Of a DNA stretch of 64,000 nucleotides, positions 20,700 through 33,860 are shown in pieces (the first letter of the stretch is position 1; each line of letters starts with the position of its first letter). The stretch comes from Silene latifolia (lineage: Eukaryota > Streptophyta > Magnoliopsida > Caryophyllales > Caryophyllaceae), in assembly GCF_048544455.1 (NCBI RefSeq), contig NC_133526.1, positions 9,812,001-9,876,000 on the forward strand. Reading direction: 5' to 3'. A program made the translations under genes and the position numbers. The notes below the pieces were generated by a model, which saw only the letters and a list, made by a program, of their open reading frames with translations, was not told the origin of the DNA and ran no database searches.

Positions 20700-22135
20700 G
20701 TTTCATTATAATAAATGACACTATTTGTGAGTTTCGCTTTACTTTTACCGATTATGTATGTGAAAATACAAATAGTCTTTTTTATGAGAATCGATATATC
20801 CGTCATAGTTAAAGACGGTCGAATAACTTGAAAGCGGTGACATTTTTGGTCAATTTATTACACCATTTAGGGACAAATAATACCATCTTGATCGGCCTAT
20901 CTATGGACTTAGGTTTTTCGAGAGTACTTGTTTTCGAGTCCTTTTCCGCCCGAAATACCTATACTTTTCTCAATAATAACACCCCTCACCTTTTCATTTT
21001 TTCTAAGGTACCCTTCTTTTAAAAAAAATGATGCCGTGACAGTTGAGTCATGGCTAATAAGAGCTCAGAAAAACTGTCAACAACAACAAAAACATCAGAG
21101 CCTTAATTCCAAACTAATTTATGTCGACTAACATAAATCGTCCTTTAGAACTGTGCATGGGTGAACATACACATCAAAATAAGAACAAAATAGAAAAGGA
21201 AAAATGAAAAACAAAAGGGAGAAAGAAACATAATACAAAAGTCAAGGTAAACTTATAGTTTTAAAATCGAAGTCCGAATTTCTTTTATAAAAACTTTAAA
21301 CTTTTATAAAAACTTAAAATTTAAGTCGAGGAATAAAGATTTGAAAATGTAAAAATTTAAGGTCCTAACACCTTAAAAAGTGAACTGAAAAAAATCAAAT
21401 CAAAGTTCTCAAAGAGACAATGTATAAAGGGTAACCATTGAGAAAATCCCTCCATCATTTAAATTTTATTTTAGTTGAAGAGACATTCTTTAAATTGAGA
21501 TCCACATAATCATCAACTAAATTTTGGGAGATATTTTAATCCACTACATCTAAAACTTTCTTCAGTCAAGTTGTTAGTACTTTTAGTTACTCTACTAGTG
21601 TGGATCCCTCAGTTTTTAGATTGTGATGTTAATGATGTATAGAGAAATTAGTTTAGTAATTAAACTAAGTGTACAATTAATAATGAGTACTACACTGAGC
21701 CAGTTCAGGGTCGATCCCTCAGTTTTTAGATTATGATGTTAATGATCTTGGCCGACAACGGACTGGTTCAGGGTTAAAGAGGCCTGTCTGGCCCAAATCT
21801 ACCAGACCAAACAAAACCCTGCGCGTGACCACTCTAGGCCGTATGGGGAAAGAAAATGGGTACCAGATTACAGCGGAATCTCTTTGAACTCCTTGTAGCC
21901 ATAACAAGCAAGAGTGGGGAAAAAATATAAAACATCGTTACTGTTATGTCAAAAGGTAATAATTTGCAACACTTGCGATACACAAGGTAATAATTTGCAA
22001 GAAGATAGTAACAGACAATCAACACCAACAAATCGGTATTGGATGATTTTCGTATGGTTCAGACTAAACAAAAGTGGCTTCTGCTGTAATTGCTATCACT
22101 TGTCAGATTCTTCAAATATTTAGATTTTGAATAAT
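20700..22135. other. Convergent intergenic region between PR-10 and ThrRS, copy A
   Basis: No gene is seen. A direct repeat of 'gatccctcagtttttagatt' and its neighbours occurs near 21605 and 21713. The stretch 20,770-21,380 is notable because it differs from copy B at many sites while its flanks are nearly identical. The ThrRS 3' UTR probably occupies the right end. Confidence 0.55.
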
Positions 22136-25100
22136 CTAATGAAAAGCTTCTGCTTCTTCAGTAAAATGCTTCAATAGATCTTCCACTGTCATCGGTGAAT
22201 GCTCATTTTTATCCCTAATCCTCACTGTTACCTGCATACAGTATGACAGCAACCCATTTTACTCGGACACATAAACTAATACTCTCAATTGTCGCTCAAA
22301 ACCTTATGTCAAAATGCTTTACTGGTCAGCCTATTACTTGCCAATTTTTTTCGCGTCCTTTTTGTCACTGCAACAAAAGGACATAAAAAATTTGGCAGCA
22401 CCAACAGATTAGCATTAAGATGCGACTTGACCGAGTGACTGACCAGTACAGCATTTTGACATGTGATCCCAATTTCGAATACTCGACTTTATTTCTAACC
22501 CAAATCAGAAATAGGGTTTTAAGATCATGACCAAAACGAGGCAACAGTAAATATACGGAAGAACCAGCGAGTCGTGCATGAGACATTTTCACATATGAGA
22601 GCAACACAACCCATATACTTGAGCACTCTTTATTTAATAACATGGTTAACCATTTTGTCTCGCGTATCAACGTATGAGGTAATTTTGTGATTAAAAAACT
22701 AGTCGTTCAGCCATTTAAAAGACTTGCTGTTAATACAACATGACTTGTGGCTGCACCAATTAAAAGATGTAGACTTGCTCTTAATACAACATGACTTGTG
22801 GCAATTACGCTAATTAAAGTACCAAGGAAAGTGAGGAAAGAACATACCACCCTGTTCTCAGCATCTTTTTCCCCAACTACCAGTATATAGTTATATTGTG
22901 ACAGCTGAGCTTCTCTCACCTAAAAGGACATAAAAAAAACAATGCAATTAATCCCCATTTCATATGTACAAAATGACAAGATCAGATCTCGGCCATTAGG
23001 AAAGCCTAAAAAAAGAAGCAAGAAAAATTGATTCAAACGTAAAAGACAAGTGGTACAAAATGCAGATGAGTTATTATTTAGATGAGACTGTTGATTCAAG
23101 CGCAGGCAGTAGAAACACGAGAGACAAAACCAGATGAAATAAAACAAGGTGCAATTATTCAGCATTTGGGGTCACTTTTCATCAGCAAACACCAAAATTA
23201 GATACCACAATGCAGATGTAACCGTGATATGACTAAGCAGCGGTTATTAACAGCCTAACACGAGTACATGACAAACAGAAAAGTCTTCAATATTTGTCAA
23301 GGTTGAGCTTTCCGAACCACAGTAGACTTTTATATTAAAAAAATCCAAGCATTATTCCAGAACACATTCAGATGTAAATGCACTAACCAGTAACCATGCT
23401 GCTATAGTAAATATGTGTACACATTATACTCACAACTCACTATATGCTCCTCCATATAAAAGAATAATTACAGAGTAAAAGAGAGCTGGATACAGAATAA
23501 CTAAACATAAGTAAATAAACTATTATCACACTGAAAACTTAACGTACCTTTTTGTTGATTGTTTTATCGCTTATATCTAAATCAACAAAAAAGCCAGCCT
23601 TGTGGATCTGATCACGCACCTACAAAACAAATCAAATTTACTTCAAATTTATTAGCAAACGTGTAAAATTCAGTGATTCGCGAAAACAATCCCCCGCCCA
23701 GGGTAGATCCTGCCATGGACAAAATCTCAGAAGATCCTTACCTATGCAGCCATATCTCTAACATTCAAAACAGTCTAAACAAAACCCGAATAGTGCACAG
23801 TGCTAGAAAAATAGCTGATAAATGTTGCTACGTAACTAAAACTTGAGGTATCCCTTCAAGAATTTATCATCCTGAATACAACAAGACAAGGATTTACCTC
23901 CAGAGCATAGGCTGCGGATCTTTCTGAGACTGTGCATACTACAGCTTGACGAGGACTAAGCCAGAATGGCCATTTCCCCTTATAATGTTCCAACAAAATG
24001 GCAAACATTCGCTCTACTGAGCCAAGGATGGCCCTGTGCAGCATAACAGGCCTCTCCCTTTTAGCTTCATCTTCGGCTGAGTAAGACAATTTGAATCGCA
24101 ATGGGAGTTGAAAATCCAGCTGCAAAATTAACTTCACAAGTCAGATAGTGTCACATAAGAAAACCAATCTATGAATGCCACCCACTTAGTTCTCGTTCCA
24201 CTTAGTTCTCGTTTTACTGATATATATATATATTCTATTACTTGTCAAAACGAAAATAGAAAAATAATACTCTAAAAGACCCTAGAAGGCTATAACAGAG
24301 CACAGCTGACCTGCAAAGTTGCACACTGGAATTTCCGTTTCAATGCATCAGAAACACTGATATCTATCTTAGGCCCATAAAATGCACCATCTCCTTCGTT
24401 TAACTGTACCAAAAGACCCAACAAGAAGAAACGTTAATGAAGAATGATGTACTATATAAAATAGGCCTAAGCCACACCCACAAAGGAAAGAGAGTTCACT
24501 TAATAGGCCCAAAAGAGGTTTTGACGATGGTAGGAGTAACCCTATTTATAAAATACTAATCTCTTGCCTCACTCTATCGTTGTTATCAAATGTGGGCAAT
24601 ATTCTATCATAGGATCTCTCCCCACAACCCCTCCTCACATGTGAGGGCCAATAGAAAGCAAACTGGAATGGTGATATAAACTCCCAACAGAGACCATCCA
24701 CCAACAGCACATAGACGTCAAGTCATCAAACGTACGTCTAAGCCATGGGCTATTGGGCAGTGCAAACATTCCACAGATCAGTCTGGTCACACCCATAAAG
24801 AGTTGTAATCTCAAAACCAATTGGTGCTCAAAGGAGTAATTTTTTGCGTTCATAAAGTAGTAAACCCTCTCAATTTAACAACGGGGACAGTCACATGTGC
24901 GCAATATCATAAAATAGGAGCTCTTTTCACAGAGAAATGCAAGACAAGAATATATATCTAGCATGCCCAACCTCTTTGAAAAAGCATTTGCACAAGATAT
25001 CTGACAAATTGTAAATCACATAATAATAGACCGACTTAAGTCAAATAAATTTGGACTTGAACCACCCATTTCTGTCTATATGACTTGGATGTAACTTCCA

Positions 25101-28100
25101 GGTTCCAGTGGGTATTTAATGTGTCAAACACGGTTATGCTGTGAAAAATATGTGTTTTTTGCCCTAAAATGAAGCATTCAGGTGTCTTACCTTACACACC
25201 AGGTATACGGCAAGTCAAAGTAATAAAAATTTCTTACTAATTCGGAATGAAAAGTTGAGAGAAACTGCTGTATGGAACAAGACGAGGAACAAGAGAAGCT
25301 TGTCATAATGTGGCTTAAAGAAAATAAATCATTTATTCTGCCATGATAGATAGATGCCTGAGAAAGATTATGAGAGAACAGTGGACAGTTGCAAATGACA
25401 GGGCAAAGGTTTACTGCATCACATATATCTGGTCTAATTTTCTACCTCACACAGGTTCCACTCTCGATGGTAGGGAAGCTTCGCGTTTGGCTTTCTGCAA
25501 ACCTTTTTCTTTTTACCCCATTTTACAAATGCACATTTAACTTGCAGAACAAGATGAAACTTCAGATAACAAACGAGCAAAAATGACAGATTATTCTATT
25601 GGCTGTAAGCTCACATTGCAAAAAGAAGAAATAAATAGTTTTTAGAGTGCAAGTTCCACTATCTAGAACACATGATCGAATGAACTGTTGCCTACCAAGC
25701 CAACTTTAAAATTTAAGATAGCTTCAGCACTTGGCTTCTTCTCTATAGCCCTTCTTAATATAAAACAATATCAATCATAGTGCCTCTTAGAAGTTCTGCT
25801 ATTTACTAGAAGGTGGGAGCAATGACTATTATGTGCTGAATGGTAACAATTGTGTATACAATTCATCATATGTCAGGAGGCCCTTAGATTAGACAGCATA
25901 TAGAGCACATAAGAACGAACTTAAGCAAGCATTTGACCCAGATATGAAACCAACAGATCCTTTTGACTTATGAAGCATAATGAACCCTTCAATTCTTCAG
26001 TACTCAGAAACAATTAATTGAGAGATAAACACCCTCTGGGATTTTCAATGATTCAATGTATGGCAGTAGTTTTACTGAATTTCATTCTGGTCAAGAGATC
26101 TCTTTTGATGCATCTTAAACAAGGAGATTCCCTCGAAGAAATGCAGCAGGCATTTTAACAGATACATCCTCCTTGAGAGTAAGGTTGCATAAGTCAGATC
26201 CTGACTCCTAATCCTGCCCAAGCAGGAGACTTTAAAAAAAGGATTATTTTTCATGATCAATAAATAAGGCGACAGATATCAATGATGGGAAAATTAAGGC
26301 GTTCATTCAAAGCCAAAATCCATACTTCAGTCTAATTTGTTCAATAAATTAAGTCATAAGTTTGAAACAAAGGTAACCAGCCAAAAGCCCAAAACAATGC
26401 CAGATTTGACTGATTACAAATAAAGAGCACTAACACCAGGATACAGACTCTATGAGTTAAGATGCAACTAACATGAACCACTAATAAAGCTAAAATTATA
26501 AATAAAGTAATAAAAGAATGAAAACTGAACATTCTTAGTTACGTGGGTAAAACGTACGCAGAAGTTCCATAGTAGGAAACAGAAATAAAACCATTCTTCT
26601 CTAGTTCTGTCATTCTTTCCAGAGAATGCGAAGGGGGGAAGCAAAAGAACAACCAAAAACAGTAGTAGAAGGGAAGCAAAGAAACAAATAAAGTACCTGC
26701 CATGGTTTACCAAATTCATTAAGAGCTTCTGTAAGTGCAGCCTCGGCCTTATCCCATGTCTGTATCTCTCCAAGGAATTTCTCTGGTCTCTAACAAAATA
26801 AATGCGCAATACGGGGTTAACCAGTACATTTTCAACACAATCCAATAAAATAAGACTGGGAAAGGCCAATCATAGTATGAGGAGGCAAGGTAAATATTGC
26901 GTCAATAATAGTTTGGCCAACTGTTTAAACTAGCGCAAACTTCAACGGAATTTCTACATAACATGGCACTAATACACGAAGCAGAAACATACTGTTGACA
27001 GCTTAAGCTCATATGTAAACCCGAATACTTCATACACATAATTGATAAAGTCTAATGCACCCCTGACTTCATCTTTTACCTGCATTAAAAATGGAAATCA
27101 GCATTTCAATAAAAGGCAGAAACAAAAAAAAATTAACTTTAGTCACCAATCGAATCTAACTCACTTGGCTTTCCATGCAGAAGATATGTGCATCATCCTG
27201 TGAAAATTGTTAAATACTAATTAGAAACAATACACCTTCCTGACAAAAGATTGAAATGACAGTAAGGCTAGACACACACAGCACGTCTTCGGTACAGACG
27301 CAAGGTGTCCATACAAATACGGTAAATGATTTAGCAAACACAATCCCCATGGAAAACCACTTATGCCCCCCATAAGGCCTTAAGGGGTAAACCAATCCCA
27401 CAAGGAATGCCCATAATGTAGGAACATAAAAAGTGAATAAAGAACCTAGCAAGCTATTATCGCAAGTTTAATATTTCCCTCGTAAATGAAATTCCTTTCT
27501 AAATCGTTCCAATGCTTTTGCAGCAAATAATGGAATTACTTTTTGTCCAGGGGTCCACTTTCACATAGGCATTTCCACCAACCCAGAACTCCGAGGCTGG
27601 TACTGGCATTTCATGTTAAGTGACAGAATAGCTCACTTTACCTGCTGGAATCTCCTGACTCGTGTCAACCCAGTAAGAGCACCGCTAGCCTCATTTCTGT
27701 GCAAGACTCCAAAATCAGCAAATCGGATAGGAAGTTCTGAAATATCATTCAGTGTGTCAGGAAGTCGGACAATAAACCATAGGCTACAAGGTCTTTGTTA
27801 GAAAAAGGTGGCAATCAGTAACCTACCAAATATTCCGTACGGTCAGAAGAAACTAAGCAAACAATTAGTGCTACCACTTATCAAATGAAATTTTTCTTAT
27901 ATATCACATATAAATATAAATCAAAACTAAATGATGGCTTCCAGAAGGTAATGAGACGCCAATCCATCTGAAATTCCTAGCATCAAACATTCTGACAATA
28001 CTATGACAGAGCAATCCAAATATATCTGGTATATACCTCTGTAAGAACGCACTCTATGCTCAAACATCAAACAATGCCCGGGGCAATTCATTGGTTTGAG

Positions 28101-31100
28101 CCCAAACTCCTGTTTTTCAATCTGTACACCACATCGGATAAGAAATTTAAGAGTCAAATATTTAAAAAATGCAAAAAAAAAAAAAAAAACATATAACAAA
28201 ACAAGAAGGCATTCACAATTTGCAAACAACAAAAACAAGTTTTTCACCATCGCGTATAGAACCCTATATCCCATGAACAGTTTTGATATAAACGAGCAAC
28301 AAAGGCCAATCTATTCACAGCCTAAGACATCCAGTACTTGGGGGAAACATAAGCACGGGGGATGGGCCCAGCCAAAATTTATTTCGAAAGCAATGTCCTG
28401 TCTAATAAAAGCAATGTATTTCGAAAGCAGATTCTGTTGTCAAATGAAGTGAGGCTTGTGATACACTCAAAAACAGCCAGAATTCACCTAGTGTGATCCA
28501 TCACACGTAGAATCACACGTGGTTTGAAGCAAGGTTTATCATGTCACTGTTACTCCCAAATCTTTACTACACCCCGCTCATTTTTAACGGTCTTATAATT
28601 CTCCAATTGTAACTACTACTGCAGAATGTTTTCTCTTCAAAGTTTTACAATAAAGTACAAGAGATACGAAGAAGGTTTTGCCTAATATCTTAGATGGTGT
28701 TACCACCTGTCACGTGACTATAGATAACAGCAAAAACCTCCAGAAATGAACTTCAGAAGCAACCATGGATTAGAAAGAGAACTTACATCCAATACAAACA
28801 TATTCTCCTTGTAATTTGCAGCATGTCCAGAAGTCTCCCAGAGTTCCATATTGAAAATGTTTGGAGTGATAACCTAACAAAAGCATGAAACTTTTAGCTT
28901 CACACCAGAAGTACAGCTTGACCGGAGATTACAATACTAATAAGTCATACAACGACTAACCTCCTCATAGCCTCTATTCCTGTATTGACTACGAATGAAT
29001 TCCATCAACTTATTGTAAATACGAGCACCTTGTGGAAGAAAAAACCAGCTTCCTGGACTAGAATTGAAAGAGAGATAAAGAGTTTAGGAGACACGTAATA
29101 TAATAAAGTACAAAGCTCATCTGATTGCCACACATAATTCATTAATGCATACCTGAGGGGGTGACAAAAGAAAAGCTCCTGTTTCACGCCCAATAGCCTG
29201 TGATCGTACTTTTTTGCTTCCTCCAGCTGCTTAAGATATTCCTATAAGAAGATTCTGAAAATATTAATGAATGTACCACAAAAAGCCAATGTATGTCAAC
29301 CTACAGTGAGCAACCTGACCAATGATGTATCAATAAAATAGCATGAACCAAAAATGAATGACTACATCATACATTCCATAAAAAAAGACGCTGTATTGAC
29401 CACATATTTAAGAGAACAGCATCGATATTAAAATGAAAAGGTTGCATAAATTGACAAACTATAAATCTGCGCATATGAGTTAACATATTATACCTTTAAA
29501 CGTTTTGAATCAGGGTAGGAGATACCATACACCCTCTGCAAGCTTTCACGATTTCTATCCCCTCTCCAGTAGGCAGATGAAGCCTAGTAAGTTCAATAGA
29601 GAAGTCATTAGAATTTGTAAATTTAGATAGAAAATCACAACTGCAGCTAGTTATACTCACCTTCAAGCAACAAAATGCTTTAACGAAGGATGTATTGGGT
29701 ATATGAGGACCCCGACAAAGATCCACTAGGGGGCCACATCTGTATACGGTTATAGTTTTATCTTCAGGGAGATCATTGATTATTTCGACCTGGCCATGCA
29801 TATAAATTAACACAATATTCAACCACAGCATTTAAAGAAAAGTATATCTAAGTAGATCATGTCTGAGACATTTCAACAGCCTCAGGACATCTAACTCAGA
29901 ACATCTGAGCATACCCCAAAAAATGAACACCAAAGAACTTACCTTAAATCTGTTATCAGAGAATATATCAAGCGCCTGTTGTCTTGTAACTTCAATGCGC
30001 TCAAATGGTTGTTTCTCCTACACAACAAGCAACTCCAGATAAACACCCATGAAATAGAATACGGTGTTACTTGACACAAAACTACTAACATCACCCCACT
30101 CTTTTGTCTGTATATGTGAGGTCAAACCAAATAACCAAGAAAGAAAGAATGTTACTTAAAATAACTACTTCCACAAATATCATTCATTTTCTTTCTTCTT
30201 AGTGCCAAATTAGAACGCACGTATGGTAAACAAGCAAACACAACCCATCATCAAAGAAGAATAGTACAATTTCAATTACTAACAACATGTATGCAGCTAA
30301 TTCGCCATTACTAAAATAGTAAAATGTGAGTCAGTTACATCCGTAAGTGATACACTCGATACCGTTTATAAGGCTTCAAGCACATAATGAGCCACGCACT
30401 TAATTTAGAAATGTGCAAGGCGCATCGAGGCGCGCGCCTTTATGAAGTGAGGCGCCCTATTTTTGATAATAAATTTGTAATTTCAAAATAAATTTTTGGC
30501 AACAATAGCCTTTTTAGGAGTTTTCAAGTTGGCTAACATGTCAAGAAGGTAAAGTTAGGAATAATGGGGAAAAGAAACAGTGAGCCTTGTCTAAAAGATA
30601 TGGAAAGTGCATACTAGTAGCCTTGTTAGGTGAGCACTGACTAAAAAGTGCACCTAAAATGGAGCGAGGCGTTTTGACTATTGCCTCATCCAAGGGGCGC
30701 TTTTTTAAACTAAGGCCACACATATAAATAACAAGAATAAATCAAAGAGTAAAGCTGAAAGGAAAACCATACCGCAACAGCTTTTGCTGCCCCTGCCTCA
30801 ATTTGTTTAAAGTGATCCTCGTTCAAGCTCAATTCTCCATAAAATGCATCATAATAGAAACCCTGTCCAGATTTTTTCAAGCGTTTGTATAAGGACAACC
30901 AAAACCAATAATTACCTGAAAGTCTGCTATAACATGTAAGAGACAAGATAACGGTCGAAAACTTGATTTTTTTCTTTTTTCTGCTTTCAAAAGAAAAAAC
31001 TACCAACAGGCGATAATTGCAACAAGCACAAAGCAGTGGAACAGTGAGATGGTTAACTTGACTAGAAAAAACATTCACTACGTCGAATCGTTACTAACGT

Positions 31101-32204
31101 TGTATAAAGATATGCCATGACATATACAAGATATCCTCCAACAATAAACTACACTAGTATAAACTTGTGTAATTAGCCCCTTATAATAGCACATGATTAA
31201 AAATCATGATCGTTCAATTACGGACCTCAAAACAATCTTAATTCTTAAGCATACCCATACAATTATTCTATATTTTAAACAGTTAAACGAAAAATATGTA
31301 AACATTGTCGTGGGTTGAGCAATTTCTAACCAAGCTTAATCATTCTACTTTAACATGTCCTATGTAATAATAAGGGTGAACTGTAGACCCAATTTAATTC
31401 GCAATATGCCAGTCATAACTTTGAAATCTAGAGTGCAGATATCATTGATGATTGATGATGCTTTACAAAATAGGCTACACCTAAAAAAAGAATACAATAT
31501 TGTGTAATCGGGTTTCTATGATCCGAATTCAGAAATATAATGAAAGCACGATTGCATTCACGAGATCATCAAAAGAAGACATATACCTCTCCTCGTGTAG
31601 TACAAGGTCCAATACATAGTTTACATCCATACTCAGTCTCCAAAGCCTACAAATAATCAAATAATCACAAAACGGAACTTCAACGATTAAAAATCACAGC
31701 AATATAACAATACAAAAAAGCCATAAACCTGGCCGAGAATATGAGCGCTAGAGTGCCAAAAAGTATCCCTTCCTTCATCAGAATCAAAAGTATACAACTT
31801 TAACTCGCAATCGCCTTCAAGCGGCCTACTCATATCCCATAGATCTCCATTAACCCTAGAAATCAACGCATTGGAAGCTAAACCCTTGGAAATCTTCGCC
31901 GCAATCTCGAACGGAGTTGTTCTCCACTTCTCACCTTCCTTTACATTCCCGTCCGGCAATGTAATCCTTCAAAATCACAATAATTAACGAAACACGATGT
32001 AATAATCCTAACAAATTAACGATAAAGACGATAAAGACGATAAAGAAAGAAATACCTAATGGTGTCGGCGGAAAGGGAGAGGCGTTGGACAGCTTGTTCG
32101 GCTTTAATTGTTTCGAAACGTTCGATACGCTTAGGAATAACGGCGTTGAGGTAGGCGTCGTCTTTACGGAGGGGTGCAGGGTTGTCGCCATTAGCGGCCG
32201 CCAT
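22136..32204 (-). CDS. Threonyl-tRNA synthetase (cytosolic type), copy A, 20 exons
   Basis: Joined minus-strand exons encode 683 residues: 32204-32056, 31966-31729, 31646-31587, 30862-30773, 30017-29943, 29789-29661, 29583-29494, 29241-29153, 29057-28961, 28873-28787, 28121-28037, 27736-27642, 27197-27165, 27079-26993, 26789-26697, 24403-24311, 24119-23898, 23619-23548, 22919-22848, 22231-22136. All introns are GT-AG. The enzyme charges tRNA-Thr with threonine. In order it shows a TGS domain (~50-115), an editing domain with HSSAH (H121, H125) and DLCRGPH (C229, H233), a class II core with zinc ligands C381 (MNCPGHC), H432 (DDAHIFC) and H558 (LHRA), motif 3 ([14 protein letters not shown]), and an anticodon-binding domain (~585-683). 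The 51- and 126-residue ligand spacings match bacterial ThrRS, which supports the exon model. The start [11 protein letters not shown] lacks an obvious organelle presequence and no upstream in-frame ATG is visible. Intron 15 is long (2.3 kb), and intron 19 holds a ~60-bp local tandem repeat near 22,728-22,800. Confidence 0.96.
30413..30706. repeat. GC-rich dispersed-repeat-like insert in ThrRS intron 4, copy A
   Basis: Inside an AT-rich intron lies a segment bounded by 'gcaaggcgcatcgaggcgcg' on the left and 'gagcgaggcg ... aaggggcgc' on the right, rich in 'aggcgc' words. It looks like an old mobile insertion, but I cannot assign a family or exact ends. The copy B counterpart is about 53415-53708. 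Confidence 0.4.
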
Positions 32205-32488
32205 AGTCAATCAATCAAGCAAGGTGGGGAATAATATGATAGGTATTGGGGATAATGTTAAAGGGAGAGGGTTTATGTTAGCAAATGAAAACCCTTGATG
32301 ATAATAATGTTCACTCTTCTTTGTGTTGTTGACTTAGGGTTGGGTTGTTTATGTTACGATTTAGGTGCTTGGAGCTTACTCTCCACGCAATATTATTTTA
32401 CGGAGTATTTTATTTATCCATTTTTGTCACCTTACAAAAATTACAATGTATATCCGTGAGAACCTTGCGACGGATTAAGTATTACGGG

Positions 32489-32663
32489 AGTTTTTCTAAC
32501 GTGTGTCCCAAAGATATATATTAATAACTCATTTATGGTATTAACAACAAATTCACATGAGATACTCAATTACTTTTTTTACTATATTTAATGTGAATAT
32601 ATTATTTTTTACTATATATGGGTTATTAACATGTGTCATTTAGAGGCACACATTAGACAAACC
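32489..32663. mobile_element. MITE-like element upstream of ThrRS, copy A
   Basis: Imperfect inverted ends 'tttttctaacgtgtgtccc' and 'gaggcacacattagacaaa' (reverse complement tttgtctaatgtgtgcctc) flank ~175 bp of AT-rich sequence. A related single end, 'tttttctaatgggtgtcc', lies near 32842. The copy B counterpart is 55490-55664. Confidence 0.5.
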
Positions 32664-33832
32664 CTACTTATATATAAGTAGGGGTAAATAAGACAAAGGT
32701 AAGAATGTCTAGGGAATTACATATAGCTTGTCTTTATCAACCCGAGTGGTTTTATTTGGCATGTCACAATCTTGTGACGGATATCGCCTGTCACAATTGA
32801 GAATTTGTGCAAAAATTACACATTGTAAAAAATTAGAAACGGTTTTTCTAATGGGTGTCCAGTATCCTAGGAGCTGATGTTTATTTAACTACGGAGTAAA
32901 CAATTTTGAGTGAAATTTTAAGTTCTATCTAAGATGTCTAAAATAAAATAATAAAAAAAAGTACCTTTATCGATGCAGGTGTCTCGGAAATACCGGGAGC
33001 AAACTCCCGCTTAAACTAAAAAAATAAGAGATTTCTAAAGTTTTCCCGCCTAAATGAATTAGGCAAGTTTTCCCGCCAAAATGAATTAGGCTATAAATGG
33101 GCTTCTTAACATCATATCTACAACTGGGCCATCCTGATTAACTTTGACTTAAGTTATAAATGGGCTTCATAAAAACATATTTACAACTGGACCATACTGA
33201 TTAATTTCATACAAAAAATAATTCTATACCATTTTAAAAAGGGGATAATATTCTAACTTGCATAGACATATTAACAGGATATTCTTATCATGTCACATAC
33301 ATGAAATTTCACTAAATATGTGTACACTGTGATGTAAATATTTTATTATTATTATTATTATTTTTAAAACTAAACATTATGACTAAGAACATTTTTTAGG
33401 AAACATTTTCTAATTAATTCTATTATTCTATCTTTTGATACAAACGTACTACGGGTCGAGAGTATTAATAAATTGTTATTACTTCTATAAAAGAAAAACT
33501 TATGATATATTTTTTTTACACTTTAACTTAATATCCTATCTTTGCTCCATATTATATGAAAACTTAGATTATGGTTACTTTTTTTTAATTGTTTATATAA
33601 CGCCTTCAGTAGATATAGTGATATAATTATAAACAATGTTTTCTTAAAACGGGGTTAATAAAATAATTTTAGTAAAATCGACAATCTTATACGGAGTAAA
33701 AGTGTTGAACAATCTCTTTTCTAGCTCTTAATACAAAATTACTATATGTAAATTTTATAATTAAATTTCAAATGGAGTTAAATACCAACAGTATAATTAT
33801 TAAATTCTCTAATATTATTATCATCTAAAAAA

Positions 33833-33860
33833 CCGCGCATTTGCGCGGGATCTGTACTAG
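33833..33860 (+). mobile_element. Helitron 3' terminus, copy A
   Basis: The GC hairpin 'ccgcgcatttgcgcgg' (33833-33848) is followed eight bases later by CTAG (33857-33860) and a T, the standard plant Helitron 3' end. I could not place the matching 5' TC end, so the element length is unknown. Confidence 0.7.

Noticed and set aside
25343-25586. Two overlapping plus-strand frames inside ThrRS intron 15
   Set aside because: Short, no known domain, and sited in a 2.3-kb intron on the opposite strand.
26468-26869. 133-residue minus-strand frame, repeated at 49471-49872
   Set aside because: It spans ThrRS exon 15 and its flanking introns. The only protein-like part is the exon; the rest is intron read-through.
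32016-32210. Alternative upstream ThrRS start giving an MTM- N-terminus
   Set aside because: It would need a TTG start codon. The first ATG is at 32204-32202 and gives the usual MAAA-type N-terminus.
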